The notes under the pieces were generated by a model, which worked only from the letters and a program-made list of their open reading frames with translations, was not told the origin of the DNA and ran no database searches. A stretch of DNA of 64,000 nucleotides. Source: Trichomonas vaginalis G3. Its lineage: Eukaryota; Parabasalia; Trichomonadida; Trichomonadidae. Positions 1 to 9,497 of this stretch are shown in pieces. The DNA lies in assembly GCF_026262505.1 (NCBI RefSeq), contig NC_067208.1, positions 15,943,962-16,007,961 of the forward strand, in the 5' to 3' direction. A program made the translations under genes and the position numbers. The stretch's first letter is position 1. Each line of letters starts with the position of its first letter.

Positions 1-182
1 TTGTCCTCATGAAGTTTAATCTTTCTCAAAATTCCTTCTTTATCTAATGGTTGCTTTATCTTTCTAAACTGAACTCTACCATCCTTCATAGTATGAATGT
101 AAAAACCTTCTGGAATAGTTCCTGATTTAATGTATTCTACCAAAAACTTTTGTTTCATTGCTTCAGTGACTTTAGTCGTCAT
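1..182 (-). CDS. Small Maverick protein, partial at window edge
   Basis: This reading frame starts with ATG at 182 and runs off the left edge after 60 codons. It is lysine-rich and contains the segment SGTIPEGFYIHTMKDG followed by a basic RKIK stretch. The same layout (Ser-Gly, aromatic beta strand, Lys-Asp-Gly turn, basic strand) occurs in the proteins at 2316-2741 and 27998-28582, so I treat the three as one small Maverick family of unknown role. The upstream leader is AT-rich. No catalytic motif is visible. Confidence 0.5.
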   Translation of the reverse strand, partial: MTTKVTEAMKQKFLVEYIKSGTIPEGFYIHTMKDGRVQFRKIKQPLDKEGILRKIKLHED

Positions 183-230
183 TTCAATCAAATAAAAATT
201 TTAATATTAAATAAAAATAACATTATTTTT

Positions 231-524
231 TCAGTAAGGAAACGCAGGAGTTTTACGATTTATTTGAGGAGTAGGTTCTGGTTTAAATGTTGGAGTCGGT
301 TTAGGAGTTGACTTTTGAACAGGAGTTTGTACTTCCATAGGTTCAGGAGTCATTGAAGGTGTTGTTTGTGAAGGCGTTGGTTTTGTGTGGTGTGGAGTTT
401 GTTTAACTTCAGCTACTTCAGTATTATTTACAACATTTGCTTTATTTCTTTTCAACATCATAACTGCTCCTGCTGTAGCTAGCAAACCTAGTGGGAGACC
501 ATATTTATATAAGGACTTGACCAA
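231..524 (-). CDS. Proline/threonine-rich protein with one membrane segment
   Basis: The frame reads 97 residues. A hydrophobic helix of about 17 residues near the start (GLPLGLLATAGAVMML) is followed by KRNK and then a low-complexity tail built from Pro-Thr-Glu-Pro units. The first codon is TTG rather than ATG, so the start is uncertain and the frame may be part of a larger relic together with the neighbouring small frame at 488-685. The layout, an N-terminal membrane anchor plus a Pro-rich tail next to the capsid gene, suggests a minor virion or membrane protein, but no family was recognised. Confidence 0.4.
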   Translation of the reverse strand: MVKSLYKYGLPLGLLATAGAVMMLKRNKANVVNNTEVAEVKQTPHHTKPTPSQTTPSMTPEPMEVQTPVQKSTPKPTPTFKPEPTPQINRKTPAFPY

Positions 525-685
525 ATGCTATTTTTGACAGGAGCTGGTGGAACACCTAACCTTGGTGAGACTGCTCTTTGCCATTGTGCAGCTCGTAAGA
601 AATATTCAATAGGTGCTCCATAATCGTTTGGTAAAGTTTGTTTCATAGATGGTGAAGGTTCACGAGAGCTTGATGAAGAACTCAT
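488..685 (-). CDS. Small Ser/Pro-rich Maverick protein
   Basis: A 65-residue frame with an ATG start and a serine run (MSSSSSSREPSPS), lying between the capsid gene and the Pro-rich membrane protein and overlapping the latter slightly. It ends with APVKNSIWSSPY. The family is not recognised. The position just downstream of the major capsid gene on the same strand suggests a structural or scaffold role; this is inference from context only. Confidence 0.35.
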   Translation of the reverse strand: MSSSSSSREPSPSMKQTLPNDYGAPIEYFLRAAQWQRAVSPRLGVPPAPVKNSIWSSPYINMVSH

Positions 686-762
686 TTATAAGCTTTAAAA
701 ATAAACGTTCATCCTTTATTCCTCACTGTCGTCCGTAGCTAAGTTATAGTCGTCTAATCTTA

Positions 763-2091
763 TTATTGGATGCCATTAGCACGCACCTGAATGGCAAAGC
801 AACAATCCCTCATAAATCCAATAAGTGGCTTTGGTACATTTTCAGTTGCTAGTTCAATAGGTCCTTTAACAGACAATTTGTATGTTATTGGAGCAGTAGA
901 TGTTTGACCTTGCTGGAAGCAAAAGTCCACTTCTGTTGGAAAACCACATAAGAAATGTGTGTTGTCATAGCTATCCCATTTATGTTCCACACTACCATCA
1001 TCCACCAATGACCTCATAACATCTTCATTAAATCCTATCATATCATTGTTTGTATTGCAAGCGTTCGCAACCATTTCATAAAATACAGGTCCATATGATT
1101 TTTCAGGTTCTGCAGGCATATTTCCATAAGCTCCCATGGAAAGCTGAAGATATTTAAACTTAGGGTTCTCAAAATTAACATAATAGTTGTCTTTCTTTCT
1201 AAATAGTGCCCAAATACTTTTAACATTAATAGGCGTATAAGCTGCTGTAAATGTTGCACTTGAACTATCTGTATTCTTTGAGAATGAACCGTCCATAGGA
1301 ATCCAATCCATAACTTTAACAGGAAAACATAAAGCCTCGTTTGTATAATGTTCTACAAGTTCTGTATAAATGTTAGGGTCTAAAGAGAATGACTTTGGAT
1401 GAATGAAACATTCATTAAAATCCATCTTTGTTCGAAATAGTTGCTGGGTTACAGTTGTAATAGTAACTGTTCCACTAGCTTCTACTGCCTTCGTTATCAT
1501 AGTGAATGGTTCATTCCATGGAACAAATTTATTTGTCGGTGGATTTGAATCTGAAGCAAATGCAACTTTAAGAGTTGGATTGAAAGCAATGATATCATTT
1601 ACAGATATAGATGTGCATTGTAAGGCGTCGCTACTGAACTTTACTTTAAGCTGAATGTTTCCTGCAAAAGCTGGAATAAATCGAATAGCTTCTAATGGAA
1701 GGAATCTTCTAACAGGAATTCTTAAACGAAGCTTAAAATCAAATGATTTTCCTGCTGTAATTGGACCACTAACAATTTGTCCTGTTCTGCATGTTCCCGA
1801 ATGACTCCATACATCTTCATGTCGAGTCTTTGAGAAAACATCTACTTTCTTTATTTGTTCGGTAGTTTGTGAGTTTGAAGTTATATATGCTTCTTCTCTT
1901 GCGTTGTCTTGAGAATATACGATACGACCATTTGCAAGGATTTGATATCCAGCAACTGCATAGAAAGCGTCATCGAAACCAATCCAAAATCCTGGTGGGT
2001 TTGTTTTATTGGAACCTGAACCAATTTCTTTATCTACAATAAATTGACCTTCCATTTTATACGTAATGAATGTATTGTAAAGGTCCAACAT
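763..2091 (-). CDS. Maverick major capsid protein (double jelly-roll type)
   Basis: This 442-residue frame is related in plan to the capsid gene at 39439-42129. Shared points are a tyrosine-rich beta region (FWIGFDDAFYAVAGYQI), a long beta-strand segment with the basic motif FKLRLRIPVRRFLPLEAIRF, which parallels VKLKLRVPLSSFLIFRFLRY in the other copy, and a closing segment with ALFRKKDNYY paralleling VLFRRTINDY. In Maverick capsid proteins such segments form two stacked jelly rolls that trimerise into pseudo-hexameric capsomers. The first ATG is at 2091, but same-frame coding-like sequence continues upstream to about 2290, so the annotated start may be internal. Assignment rests on the resemblance between the two copies and on context. 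Confidence 0.65.
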   Translation of the reverse strand: MLDLYNTFITYKMEGQFIVDKEIGSGSNKTNPPGFWIGFDDAFYAVAGYQILANGRIVYSQDNAREEAYITSNSQTTEQIKKVDVFSKTRHEDVWSHSGTCRTGQIVSGPITAGKSFDFKLRLRIPVRRFLPLEAIRFIPAFAGNIQLKVKFSSDALQCTSISVNDIIAFNPTLKVAFASDSNPPTNKFVPWNEPFTMITKAVEASGTVTITTVTQQLFRTKMDFNECFIHPKSFSLDPNIYTELVEHYTNEALCFPVKVMDWIPMDGSFSKNTDSSSATFTAAYTPINVKSIWALFRKKDNYYVNFENPKFKYLQLSMGAYGNMPAEPEKSYGPVFYEMVANACNTNNDMIGFNEDVMRSLVDDGSVEHKWDSYDNTHFLCGFPTEVDFCFQQGQTSTAPITYKLSVKGPIELATENVPKPLIGFMRDCCFAIQVRANGIQ

Positions 2092-2315
2092 ATTTTCACC
2101 AGGAGGTGAGAGATTGAATGTTACCCATGTGTTATCTTTAGCAGTTCCAGGTTGTGATGGAATCTTTGCGTCAGAATATTTTCTATTAGTGTCACCAATT
2201 TGAACTGCATTGTCTATGATATCGAAATATGAGCGAATCTGATGAATATGCTCTGCTGGAGTAAATTCGTTTACTGTTCGTTCTGCATGTATTTACTTCA
2301 GATAAAAATATCTAT

Positions 2316-2741
2316 TTACTTCATTATTCTCACTCTTCTTCTTGGCATTCGTGGTGGAAGTTGTTTCTTGACATTTTCAATGAACTGTACATTCTCTTTT
2401 GTCTCAACTTCTTTCACTGGTGGGTCAGGGTTCTTTGACTCGGTTTGTTTTTCAATGAAATTCACGAACTTTGCAATAAGCTCTTGATTCGTTATTGAAA
2501 GTACATCTGGCTTCTTTTCTTCTGGTTCTATTGACTTTTCAGTTTGAACAGAAGGTTTTATATGGGCTTCACCCTTGCCATACACCTTAATGTTGTCGCT
2601 TTCTGCATTCGCTAATGGAACCTTTCTTTTTCTTACGTATATTTTACCATCTTTACTCTGACTTACGTAATAGAAAGGATGTTGTATTCCTCTTGCGTCA
2701 TTTAATATAATAGACTCTCGCTCTGATTTTGACAAGCTCAT
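2316..2741 (-). CDS. Basic/acidic Maverick protein, KDG-module family
   Basis: This 141-residue protein starts with ATG at 2741. The N-terminal third holds a beta-rich module (FYYVSQSKDGKIYVRKRKV) shared in outline with the partial protein at 1-182 and with 27998-28582. The middle is a charged Glu/Lys linker and the C-terminus is strongly basic (PPRMPRRRVRIMK), suggesting nucleic-acid binding. It lies upstream of the capsid gene on the same strand. The basic tail would suit a DNA-condensing or scaffold role, but this is inference; no named domain was recognised. Confidence 0.5.
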   Translation of the reverse strand: MSLSKSERESIILNDARGIQHPFYYVSQSKDGKIYVRKRKVPLANAESDNIKVYGKGEAHIKPSVQTEKSIEPEEKKPDVLSITNQELIAKFVNFIEKQTESKNPDPPVKEVETKENVQFIENVKKQLPPRMPRRRVRIMK

Positions 2742-2786
2742 TTTACATCGGTTAAAGTTTTAATTTTGTTTTTTATCTGCAGTCAA

Positions 2787-3131
2787 ATGACTCAGACAAG
2801 CCCTACGGACAAGACCCAAGGGGTCATAGATGTTGAAGCATTGAAGAAAGAAATTCGTGAGCAAATTTTATCCGAACTGAAGGAACAAAAACAAGAACAA
2901 AAGCCAGAGAGACCAAAGAGAAAACTTAGTGAAAAACAACTTGCTGCATTAGCTGCTGGAAGACAAAAGAACCCACGTTTGCTGGCGAAAAAGCTAGAGA
3001 AGAAGCTGAAGCAAAAGCTAAAGAAGCTGAAGCAAAGAAAGAGTAAATGGTTTATTTTTATCCGAATTAAATGTATAGACAAATACCTTTATCTGTTGCG
3101 TTCAGTAGTGAAAACCCTGACGTCAAAATAA
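2787..3131 (+). CDS. Lys/Glu-rich basic helical protein
   Basis: The likely start is the ATG at 2787, preceded by an initiator-like TCA. The protein is almost all charged helix: Lys-Glu-Gln repeats, then RPKRKLSEKQLAALAAGRQ, then repeated KKLKQKLKK units. Strand + genes begin here, divergent from 2316-2741, with only about 45 bases between the starts, so the two probably share a promoter region. The last part overlaps the start of the next gene. A DNA-binding core protein is plausible; no family was recognised. Confidence 0.45.
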   Translation: MTQTSPTDKTQGVIDVEALKKEIREQILSELKEQKQEQKPERPKRKLSEKQLAALAAGRQKNPRLLAKKLEKKLKQKLKKLKQRKSKWFIFIRIKCIDKYLYLLRSVVKTLTSK

Positions 3132-3928
3132 AGGGGAACAGAGTAACGTTTAAGTTTCCAACAGACTGGATTGTGAACATAAATGAAGAGAAGTACATTG
3201 GCATAACATCTATGTATATAACACGTGCTTTCAGAAAGGTTGACTTTATACTTCAAGTCGAGATAGAAAATGACGAACAGTCTTTAAGCGCCCAAAACAT
3301 TCACATATACAAATACTTTAAAGACGATACAACATTGTTGCAATGTATGATTTCATTTAATGAGATGTTCGAGAAAAAGTTCAACATTGAAGTACAAACT
3401 TTACAGCCTTTACGTGAGTTTCTTGCACAACTGAAAGAAGAAGGTAGTCAGCCACAACTTATAGACTTTCATTATGAATTTAATGAAAATGAAGATGGAA
3501 CACATGACTGTCAGTTTGTTATATATTCACCATTCAATGAAGTCGCTAAAGAGAAAGAAAATCCATTACGTATAAGATTTCAAATCTCTGAACCAAGTGA
3601 TGATTTCAAGAATGTTTTCAATTATGATGCAATGCTTCCGAGGAAAAATGAATTTTCAAAGATTGTAACACCTGGCATTTGGGATAGAAAGCAAGCTATA
3701 TTATATTCAAACTTAAGTAAGGGAGTTGAAAATGAGTTCATTGGTCATACAAGAAATTCACCATTACCAAATCCTAAATACTATAAATTAACTGGCTTCA
3801 ATCGTGAGTTTTGGATAGACATGTTCTCCACTCATGACCATAACTGCCCAGTGTTCTTACCTCCAGACCATAAGGACTGTCTCTACATTGAAGCACAACT
3901 CTTAAACTCTACAATTGCTGTATTGTAA
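3071..3928 (+). CDS. Maverick structural protein (shared family with 22580-23428)
   Basis: This 285-residue protein is rich in beta-strand patterns and lacks membrane segments. A pattern near the N-terminus (FKFPTDWIVNINEEKYIGI) parallels FDYPLRWLRDPSVTKAIGF in the B-element protein at 22580-23428, and both end in a hydrophobic strand near the C-terminus (LYIEAQLLNS versus FYLELSFIYN). Each occurs once per element among structural genes. I infer a capsid-associated protein, possibly a second jelly-roll or turret component, but the fold is not proven. It is followed at 3951-3962 by a GC-rich palindrome. Confidence 0.45.
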   Translation: MYRQIPLSVAFSSENPDVKIKGNRVTFKFPTDWIVNINEEKYIGITSMYITRAFRKVDFILQVEIENDEQSLSAQNIHIYKYFKDDTTLLQCMISFNEMFEKKFNIEVQTLQPLREFLAQLKEEGSQPQLIDFHYEFNENEDGTHDCQFVIYSPFNEVAKEKENPLRIRFQISEPSDDFKNVFNYDAMLPRKNEFSKIVTPGIWDRKQAILYSNLSKGVENEFIGHTRNSPLPNPKYYKLTGFNREFWIDMFSTHDHNCPVFLPPDHKDCLYIEAQLLNSTIAVL

Positions 3929-3950
3929 ATGACCACATGGGCTTCGCCTT

Positions 3951-3962
3951 GCCGCTAGCGGC
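3951..3962. repeat. GC-rich perfect palindrome between convergent genes
   Basis: The 12-base perfect palindrome GCCGCTAGCGGC stands out from AT-rich surroundings and lies in the 80-base gap between the convergent genes 3071-3928 and the polymerase. Similar GCCGC...GCGGC units occur near 7660, 11499 and 58610. It may be a hairpin at the 3' ends of the two transcripts. Confidence 0.5.
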
Positions 3963-4008
3963 TTATTTTTATCACGAATGACCTCATTGCTGACAAAAAT
4001 AAATGACC

Positions 4009-6895
4009 TCAGAACTTCAACTTACGAATAAAGCTTGTTTTAGTCGTTATTGAGAAGTTAAACTTCTCTTCAAAGCAAGGTTGACATGACTTACATAAGT
4101 CAAATCCAATCTCTTGACCATCATGAAGTGCTTTGTAAAGTTTCATTAAACTGAACTCAGAGTCTTTGTCATATGTTCCAACAGGTATGTGAATGTTCTT
4201 ATCTTCATTGTAATAGCATTGTATAGCTTCAGGAAACATTTCATTAGCTGTTAAAGCAAGGACGTCTTGTTTGACACCTTTGCAACGTGCATGGAATGCA
4301 ACTTCATTTAAATCGTTAGTGAGTAAGTCTATGTAAGTCTTCTTTCCACAAAATATTGACTTGTATGCTAAACTTTGTTTTCCAGGTGTTATTTCTGCAA
4401 AGTCGCTATGAAATTGACCTAATGTTTTACCAATAAGTTCTCTACCGTATCTCTTCTTAAATTCTTGAGCTAAACGTGGTATGTCTTCATTGAAAATATG
4501 CATGCTATCACAGTCCTGGTAGAAGATTTGAAGTCCCATATCTTCAGCAGTACAGAATACTTCACACATTATTCTCTTCGACATAGATAGAATATTAACA
4601 CCAAGTGGACAGAAGTTAAAGTGTCTGCAAATGCTTTTCGTTAGCTTGAAAATAGTTTTATCTGAACCATCCAAACCTTCGAACTTCACTATATGGTTGT
4701 AGTTTCTGATGGCATATCTTATAGCATCTTTGTCATTTACTATGGTTATTTTTGACTCAATAGGAGATAGAATAGTTTTGCCATAAATACTGTTCAGAAT
4801 GAGCTTTATATTTTCTTGCAAAGGATTTCCTTCTTTCTTATACTTTAACCTTAACTCAAACAACTTCTTTACTTCATCTCTTATTCTAATATCTCTGTTT
4901 CCATCGTAATAGTATCCTTGCAACACTTCACATTTGACACCTTGATATTTTATGAGGTCTTGTAATGTTATATGGTCAACATACATTAAACAGCAAGTGT
5001 TTGAACTTCTGGGAACGTTAAGTTCTGGATTTAGTTCAGGGTCACAAACTATTAAAGGAAAGTGTCTATGTATGCCAATCTCTGTTATCTTAATGAGAAC
5101 AAAGAAGCCAGACATAAACTTTTCACCAATGGGTTCCTTTTGGTCGTCATTGAATAAATGTCTCATGAGATACTCTGTGCTTAACATTTCTTCTTCATAA
5201 CTTTGGAATTCCTTCTAAAGTATAAAGTCTTGCTATAGCTGATGGATATAATGAAACAGCGTCGAAGTCAGCAATGAGTTTCTTTTGCTCTTTTGTTTAA
5301 TGTTATCTGAAACATACATCTTCCACCTTGAATGCATCTCGAAATAAATTCTCTTGGTTTATTTGAGAGGTCATAAAGATTTCCATTCGGGAAGTATACT
5401 CTGTTCTCAAACAATTTGTTAGCAATTGAACAAATACTAACGTAGTCATAAACGTTTAAATCAAACTCTTTCAATAAGTCATTGCGGAACTTACAAAACC
5501 TTCTCTTAAAATTCTTACATCTTGTTTGCATAAAACGTGCTATATTTTTCTAAGTCGAAGTGGTTTTCATCTATTCTGCAACCTTTGATGGAATCTATGT
5601 TTTTCATGAATGTATCTGCATCCTGGATAAACTTACATGCTTCAGAAATGACACCAGTTCTGTTGTCATTTGCTAACAAAGTACTGCTGTAGTAGTTGTA
5701 TGGAAATACTTCTTTCGGTCCTGTTTGTAAGTTAAACATAGCAGGAAATAGTTTAAGCTTCTTATTTATAACACTGTAAGAGTCTTTTATAATAATTGCC
5801 CTTCCTTTATATAAGCCAGTTATTTGCATTGTTCGTGAACCTTTAATGATGGGAGTTCCTTTCACTTCTGTCATGTGTCTTAAGATGAAGTTTATGTCAT
5901 AGCTGAGGTTATGGAAATATATTAAACTCTTGTCAGGAAGTCGCTCCAAAAATTCTGTTGCACAGTTCTGACCCCAAATGCTTTGACTCACTGAACCATT
6001 TTCACTGTCGTAACAGATGTTAAACGCTTTATGAAAGCCGTCTGTGCTACACTCAAAGTCAGCAAAGAAAACGTGCTCAGGAATGAACTTGCACTTATTT
6101 TTATTTACTTCTTTTGACTCTGCTTTCTTCTTCAGTTGTACACAATACTTTGGAGCATATGTCAAATCTTTAAATGGTGCAAGGTTCTTTTATATAAGTC
6201 AGTCGTATATGTGAAAAGTTCTCCATAAGAAATAGGTTCGAAATATTTGCACTCCCACAATGTTTTCATAACATCCCATAGCGGTGTAGTTCTATCCATG
6301 CGAACTACATATTTTCTCTCTCTTTGTATAAATCTTCATCTGTTTCTCAATGTTCATTCCACCACACTCCTTCAAGATTTTTCTGTAATTTCGAATGAAA
6401 TATGTTGTCATTGGAAGTCTTTCATTTAGCATGTAGTGGTCTTCAACAAGAAGTAAGTCAATAGTTCGAACAGTTTTACATTCTTTTGGTATGTATCTCT
6501 TTATTTCATTATGTCTTGAGTCATTGAATAACCAATGGTAACATTAAATGCTATACCTGTTGTCGGAAATTTCTTGTACTTTACTTTGAGGAAAGTCTCT
6601 AACACGAATGACTTCTCTCATGTGGTCAATAGTTTCTTCATTTACTCCAGCCTGAATGCAAGCATAAACGAAACAATTGTCCTCTGTCATAAGTGTTGCA
6701 GTTCTTTTGTTCAGTTCATTGAAGATTTGGTAGCGTTCAAGATTTATAGGTAATGTGCAAAGATACTTCCAGAACTGACCGCTTCTCTTCTTATAAAACT
6801 TCTTTTCACCATTTCTTTCCAAAAGTTCTATAATCTGGTTCTCCTGTTTGTTTAAGTCTGTTCAATAATCTTTCTGTCATTCTGTCAGTGTGCTT
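4009..6895 (-). pseudogene. Protein-primed family B DNA polymerase (Maverick PolB), broken
   Basis: A family B polymerase fossil that reads in several pieces. Visible motifs, N- to C-terminal (right to left): a Cys-containing DNCFVYACIQAG segment near 6680 and a LVEDHYMLNE segment near 6435 (OTU-like, see findings); exonuclease motifs FADFECSTDG near 6060 and YFHNLSYDINF near 5910; palm motif A, DFDAVSLYPSA, near 5250; motif B, KLILNSIYGK, near 4790; motif C, YQDCDSMHIF, near 4510; and the C-terminal CKGVKQDVL segment near 4270. This order and spacing fit Maverick protein-primed polymerases, which replicate the linear element using a terminal protein primer. The gene is broken in several places and is not expected to work. 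Confidence 0.85.
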
Positions 6896-6901
6896 TCATC
6901 T

Positions 6902-7837
6902 CTATATGGTCTTTTTTGGTTTGCCTTTCTTAACATCTGACATCGTTAAGCCTTCATATTCTGTTAAATCATACATCTTTATTTCAGTAAGATTCTTTAT
7001 GTTTGTCAAGAAGAAGTCATAGTGCATTTCAACAATACCTGCGGCATTTGCTTCTATCTCTGATATAAAGTTCTCCTTCAAGAGCTGATGTAGTAATGTT
7101 CCAATATTATTGAGGTTTAACGTAGAACATTCATACTTTCCACCAAGTTTATAACATACCATCCATCTTTGTTGGGAGTTTATTTTAATCTTCTCTAAGA
7201 GTCTCATGAAAACCTTACCGAAATGTTTGTGTAAGTAGTCTCTGTTTGGTTCATCTAAAGCTTCGATGTTAAAGTCAATGAGTCTATTGCCTGACTTCAC
7301 ATTTCTCTTCCTATTCTCTTCATCTTTCTTTAACCATCTCTCACCTTCTTTTGGTTTGTCGTCAATGGAACGAATGACATCGTTAGCTTTGCGAACTTGT
7401 TCTATAGCACTTTTAAACATCTCTCTTCTCTGTTGTTTCAGTGTGTCGTCTCTCTTTCGTGTTTCACCAACGTTTGCATTTGTTATGTCAAACATCTCTT
7501 GACGAACATCATGCGAAAGAGCTTTACGAGTATGACCAACGTTTGCATTTGTTATGTCAAACATTTCTCTTCTTACTTCATGAGGTACTGAACGTCTATG
7601 ATATAAGTCAATAGCAACGTCATTTAAAGGAAATGCTCTTGCATGGACTTCGTCCTCGCCGCGTTGCGGCTTTATGAACTCATGAATTCTATCATAAGTT
7701 ATTTCACCATTGTAGTCATTGAGGATGTCAGCGAGTGCTTTTTTGTTTGTCGCGTAATGTTTTGCAACATCTATGTTAGCTTCTGTAAGAAGTTGTTTTA
7801 TTTCCGAGTGTTCTAACTTAGACAACTTCCGATACAT
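6902..7837 (-). CDS. Protein upstream of PolB, family shared with element D
   Basis: This 311-residue protein starts with ATG at 7837 and lies immediately upstream of the polymerase on the same strand. Its first 60 residues (LTEANIDVAKHYATNKKALADILNDY) match in plan the start of the protein at 59940-61046 in element D (LEEAGYEVDKYYFRNCQKFAEFLNEF), which also precedes the polymerase there. An internal duplication is clear: REMFDITNANVG and QEMFDITNANVG lie 25 residues apart, with a third, weaker unit. The middle is highly charged and helical. A replication accessory role, perhaps terminal protein or polymerase partner, is suggested by position alone. Confidence 0.6.
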   Translation of the reverse strand: MYRKLSKLEHSEIKQLLTEANIDVAKHYATNKKALADILNDYNGEITYDRIHEFIKPQRGEDEVHARAFPLNDVAIDLYHRRSVPHEVRREMFDITNANVGHTRKALSHDVRQEMFDITNANVGETRKRDDTLKQQRREMFKSAIEQVRKANDVIRSIDDKPKEGERWLKKDEENRKRNVKSGNRLIDFNIEALDEPNRDYLHKHFGKVFMRLLEKIKINSQQRWMVCYKLGGKYECSTLNLNNIGTLLHQLLKENFISEIEANAAGIVEMHYDFFLTNIKNLTEIKMYDLTEYEGLTMSDVKKGKPKKTI

Positions 7838-7925
7838 CTTTAGTAGGAAATAAAAAAATTTCTTAGAAAAAAATTAGCTTAGATTTTTAAGGCTAGTTTT
7901 AAAATATTTCGAACTTTTTATTATA

Positions 7926-8399
7926 ATGAAACACATGCAAGATTGCAAGTTCTTTTCATACAATGCTCTCGCTACTGCCATCAAGAATGAGTTCAATGGT
8001 GCTTCAAACGTCAATGTTATCTTTAACAAGAAGTTTGTGAAAGAATCTAAGTTCGGTCAGTATGTCAGACCATTAGCTATCGTCATTGACCGCAAACGTT
8101 ATACTTCACAAGAGTTAGCAGTAGTTTTGAAACAAAAGAGTTTCTTCGTGAATGTCAAAGATACTCATTATACTGTCATAAAGAACTCTAACATTGACTT
8201 CTTCAGTATTGCTATGAATCTTTCCGAACAGAAAGAATATAAGAAGGGTGAAACAAATGTGAAATATTATCCTTCATCTCTGAAGACAATAACGAACAAA
8301 GATGTTATACAGAAATTCTTACCAAAGGTTGAAGAAGCTTCAATTGACATTGACGAAGGAAGTGAAATGGTTGAAGAAATAGACCCTGACGTTATTTAA
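7926..8399 (+). CDS. Maverick hypothetical protein
   Basis: This 157-residue soluble protein has an ATG start about 90 bases from the divergent start of 6902-7837, so the two probably share a bidirectional promoter. Alternating hydrophobic and charged residues (VRPLAIVIDRKRYTSQELAVV, then FFVNVKDTHYTVI) suggest an alpha/beta fold. The tail is acidic (DIDEGSEMVEEIDPDVI). I recognise no family. Confidence 0.45.
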   Translation: MKHMQDCKFFSYNALATAIKNEFNGASNVNVIFNKKFVKESKFGQYVRPLAIVIDRKRYTSQELAVVLKQKSFFVNVKDTHYTVIKNSNIDFFSIAMNLSEQKEYKKGETNVKYYPSSLKTITNKDVIQKFLPKVEEASIDIDEGSEMVEEIDPDVI

Positions 8400-8581
8400 G
8401 CAAAAATATATTTTTGGTTAGTCTTCATATCGATATTTTACAACAATTAAATGGTAAAAACAAAATAAACTTGACGAAGTGAAGATTTGCACTTCGTCGA
8501 TTATGATCGACATGGAGCGTTTTGTTTTTATCATGGTTTTCTCCACTATGGTTCTAACGTGGCACCCGACGAGATTTTTTT

Positions 8582-8740
8582 TCATTCTTCCTCTTTGAAG
8601 TTATCGAAATATTCTGTTATTTTTTCCTTCAGTAATGTTAAGTCTTCTTTGAATGTAAGTATTGTGCAACCTTTGATGTCATAGTGTGTTTGAGGAAGAG
8701 TATTTTTGACAATTTCCTTTATTTGCTCATTCGGTGTCAT
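8582..8740 (-). CDS. Short acidic ORF upstream of convergent gap
   Basis: A 52-residue reading frame starts with ATG at 8740 and ends at 8582. It is helical and charged (TLPQTHYDIKGCTILTFKED, then EKITEYFDNFKEEE). It fills most of the 356-base gap between 7926-8399 and the KilA-N gene, and its codon use resembles its neighbours. No family was recognised; it could be a chance frame. Confidence 0.3.
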   Translation of the reverse strand: MTPNEQIKEIVKNTLPQTHYDIKGCTILTFKEDLTLLKEKITEYFDNFKEEE

Positions 8741-8755
8741 TGAAATCGGTAAGTT

Positions 8756-9409
8756 TTAACGATAGAACCAGTTTCTGTCAGATTTATATATTTTAGCTAA
8801 GTCATAAAAGCTCTTGTTGTTTCTTCTGACTAAATGCAATATAACCATATCTTTATCTTCTTCTTTCTCCAACTCTTCAGTATATATCATATACTTATAG
8901 TTCTTTTCCTTTCCTTTTGGTACTGAACGTGGTATTCTTTTCTGTATGCTTTTGTCTTTTGCTTCAATGACTTCATCTTTTGCTTGAAGTTTCATTTCCA
9001 TATCTTCACGTTCTGCTTTATATAGTTCATCTAACATCATGAAAATATAACAAGCATAACGAGGTGAAGCCCACATTGATACAGCGTTTACTAAAAGTCT
9101 ATGAACATAATAACCTTTCAAACAAGGAGCCAAATTCTTGCGATTTTCGAATGGAATCTCTTCCCTCGGTTTTCCGAGGGAAGCAATCATATGAGGAAAT
9201 TCTTCTAAAAGTTCTTTTGTCTGTTGGTTTTCAAACCAATGATATGCTTGTTTTGTAGAACGAAGAGCATTCATTATACTTTGCATTTGGTACATGTCAT
9301 CTTTGACTGAACGAATGAGACGTAACTGTTTGTTATACTGTATGTACTCGTATTCTTCATTTATGGCTTCATGAACGATAGCAGTTGTTGTGTTCTCTGA
9401 TGTTGACAT
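8756..9409 (-). CDS. KilA-N domain protein
   Basis: This 217-residue protein has an ATG at 9409. Residues about 20-130 form a KilA-N domain. The hallmark segment is GYYVHRLLVNAVSMWASPRY followed by an amphipathic helix, matching the family pattern of a Gly-x-x-Val-His block then a Trp-Ala-Ser-Pro block. A Gln/Lys-rich coiled coil (130-165) links to a C-terminal region (YKYMIYTEELE...VRRNNKSFYDLAKIYKS). KilA-N proteins of large DNA viruses and phages bind DNA and often regulate expression or counter the host. The sequence upstream of the ATG matches that of the next KilA-N gene (see findings). Confidence 0.8.
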   Translation of the reverse strand: MSTSENTTTAIVHEAINEEYEYIQYNKQLRLIRSVKDDMYQMQSIMNALRSTKQAYHWFENQQTKELLEEFPHMIASLGKPREEIPFENRKNLAPCLKGYYVHRLLVNAVSMWASPRYACYIFMMLDELYKAEREDMEMKLQAKDEVIEAKDKSIQKRIPRSVPKGKEKNYKYMIYTEELEKEEDKDMVILHLVRRNNKSFYDLAKIYKSDRNWFYR

Positions 9410-9497
9410 TACTGTTCTTACATACAGGATAAAAAAATAAATAAAAAAAATTCTAACGTTATTTTCTGACTTTCACAAAAGACCAAAAATAAACGCT

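Noticed and set aside
9160-9180. Hairpin CCCTCGGTTTTCCGAGGG
   Set aside because: It lies inside the KilA-N coding frame and is short; kept only as a coding coincidence.
9404-9425. Possible intron 5' splice site (GTATGT) in the KilA-N leaders
   Set aside because: The trichomonad 3' motif ACTAACACACAG is absent and the frame does not need splicing.
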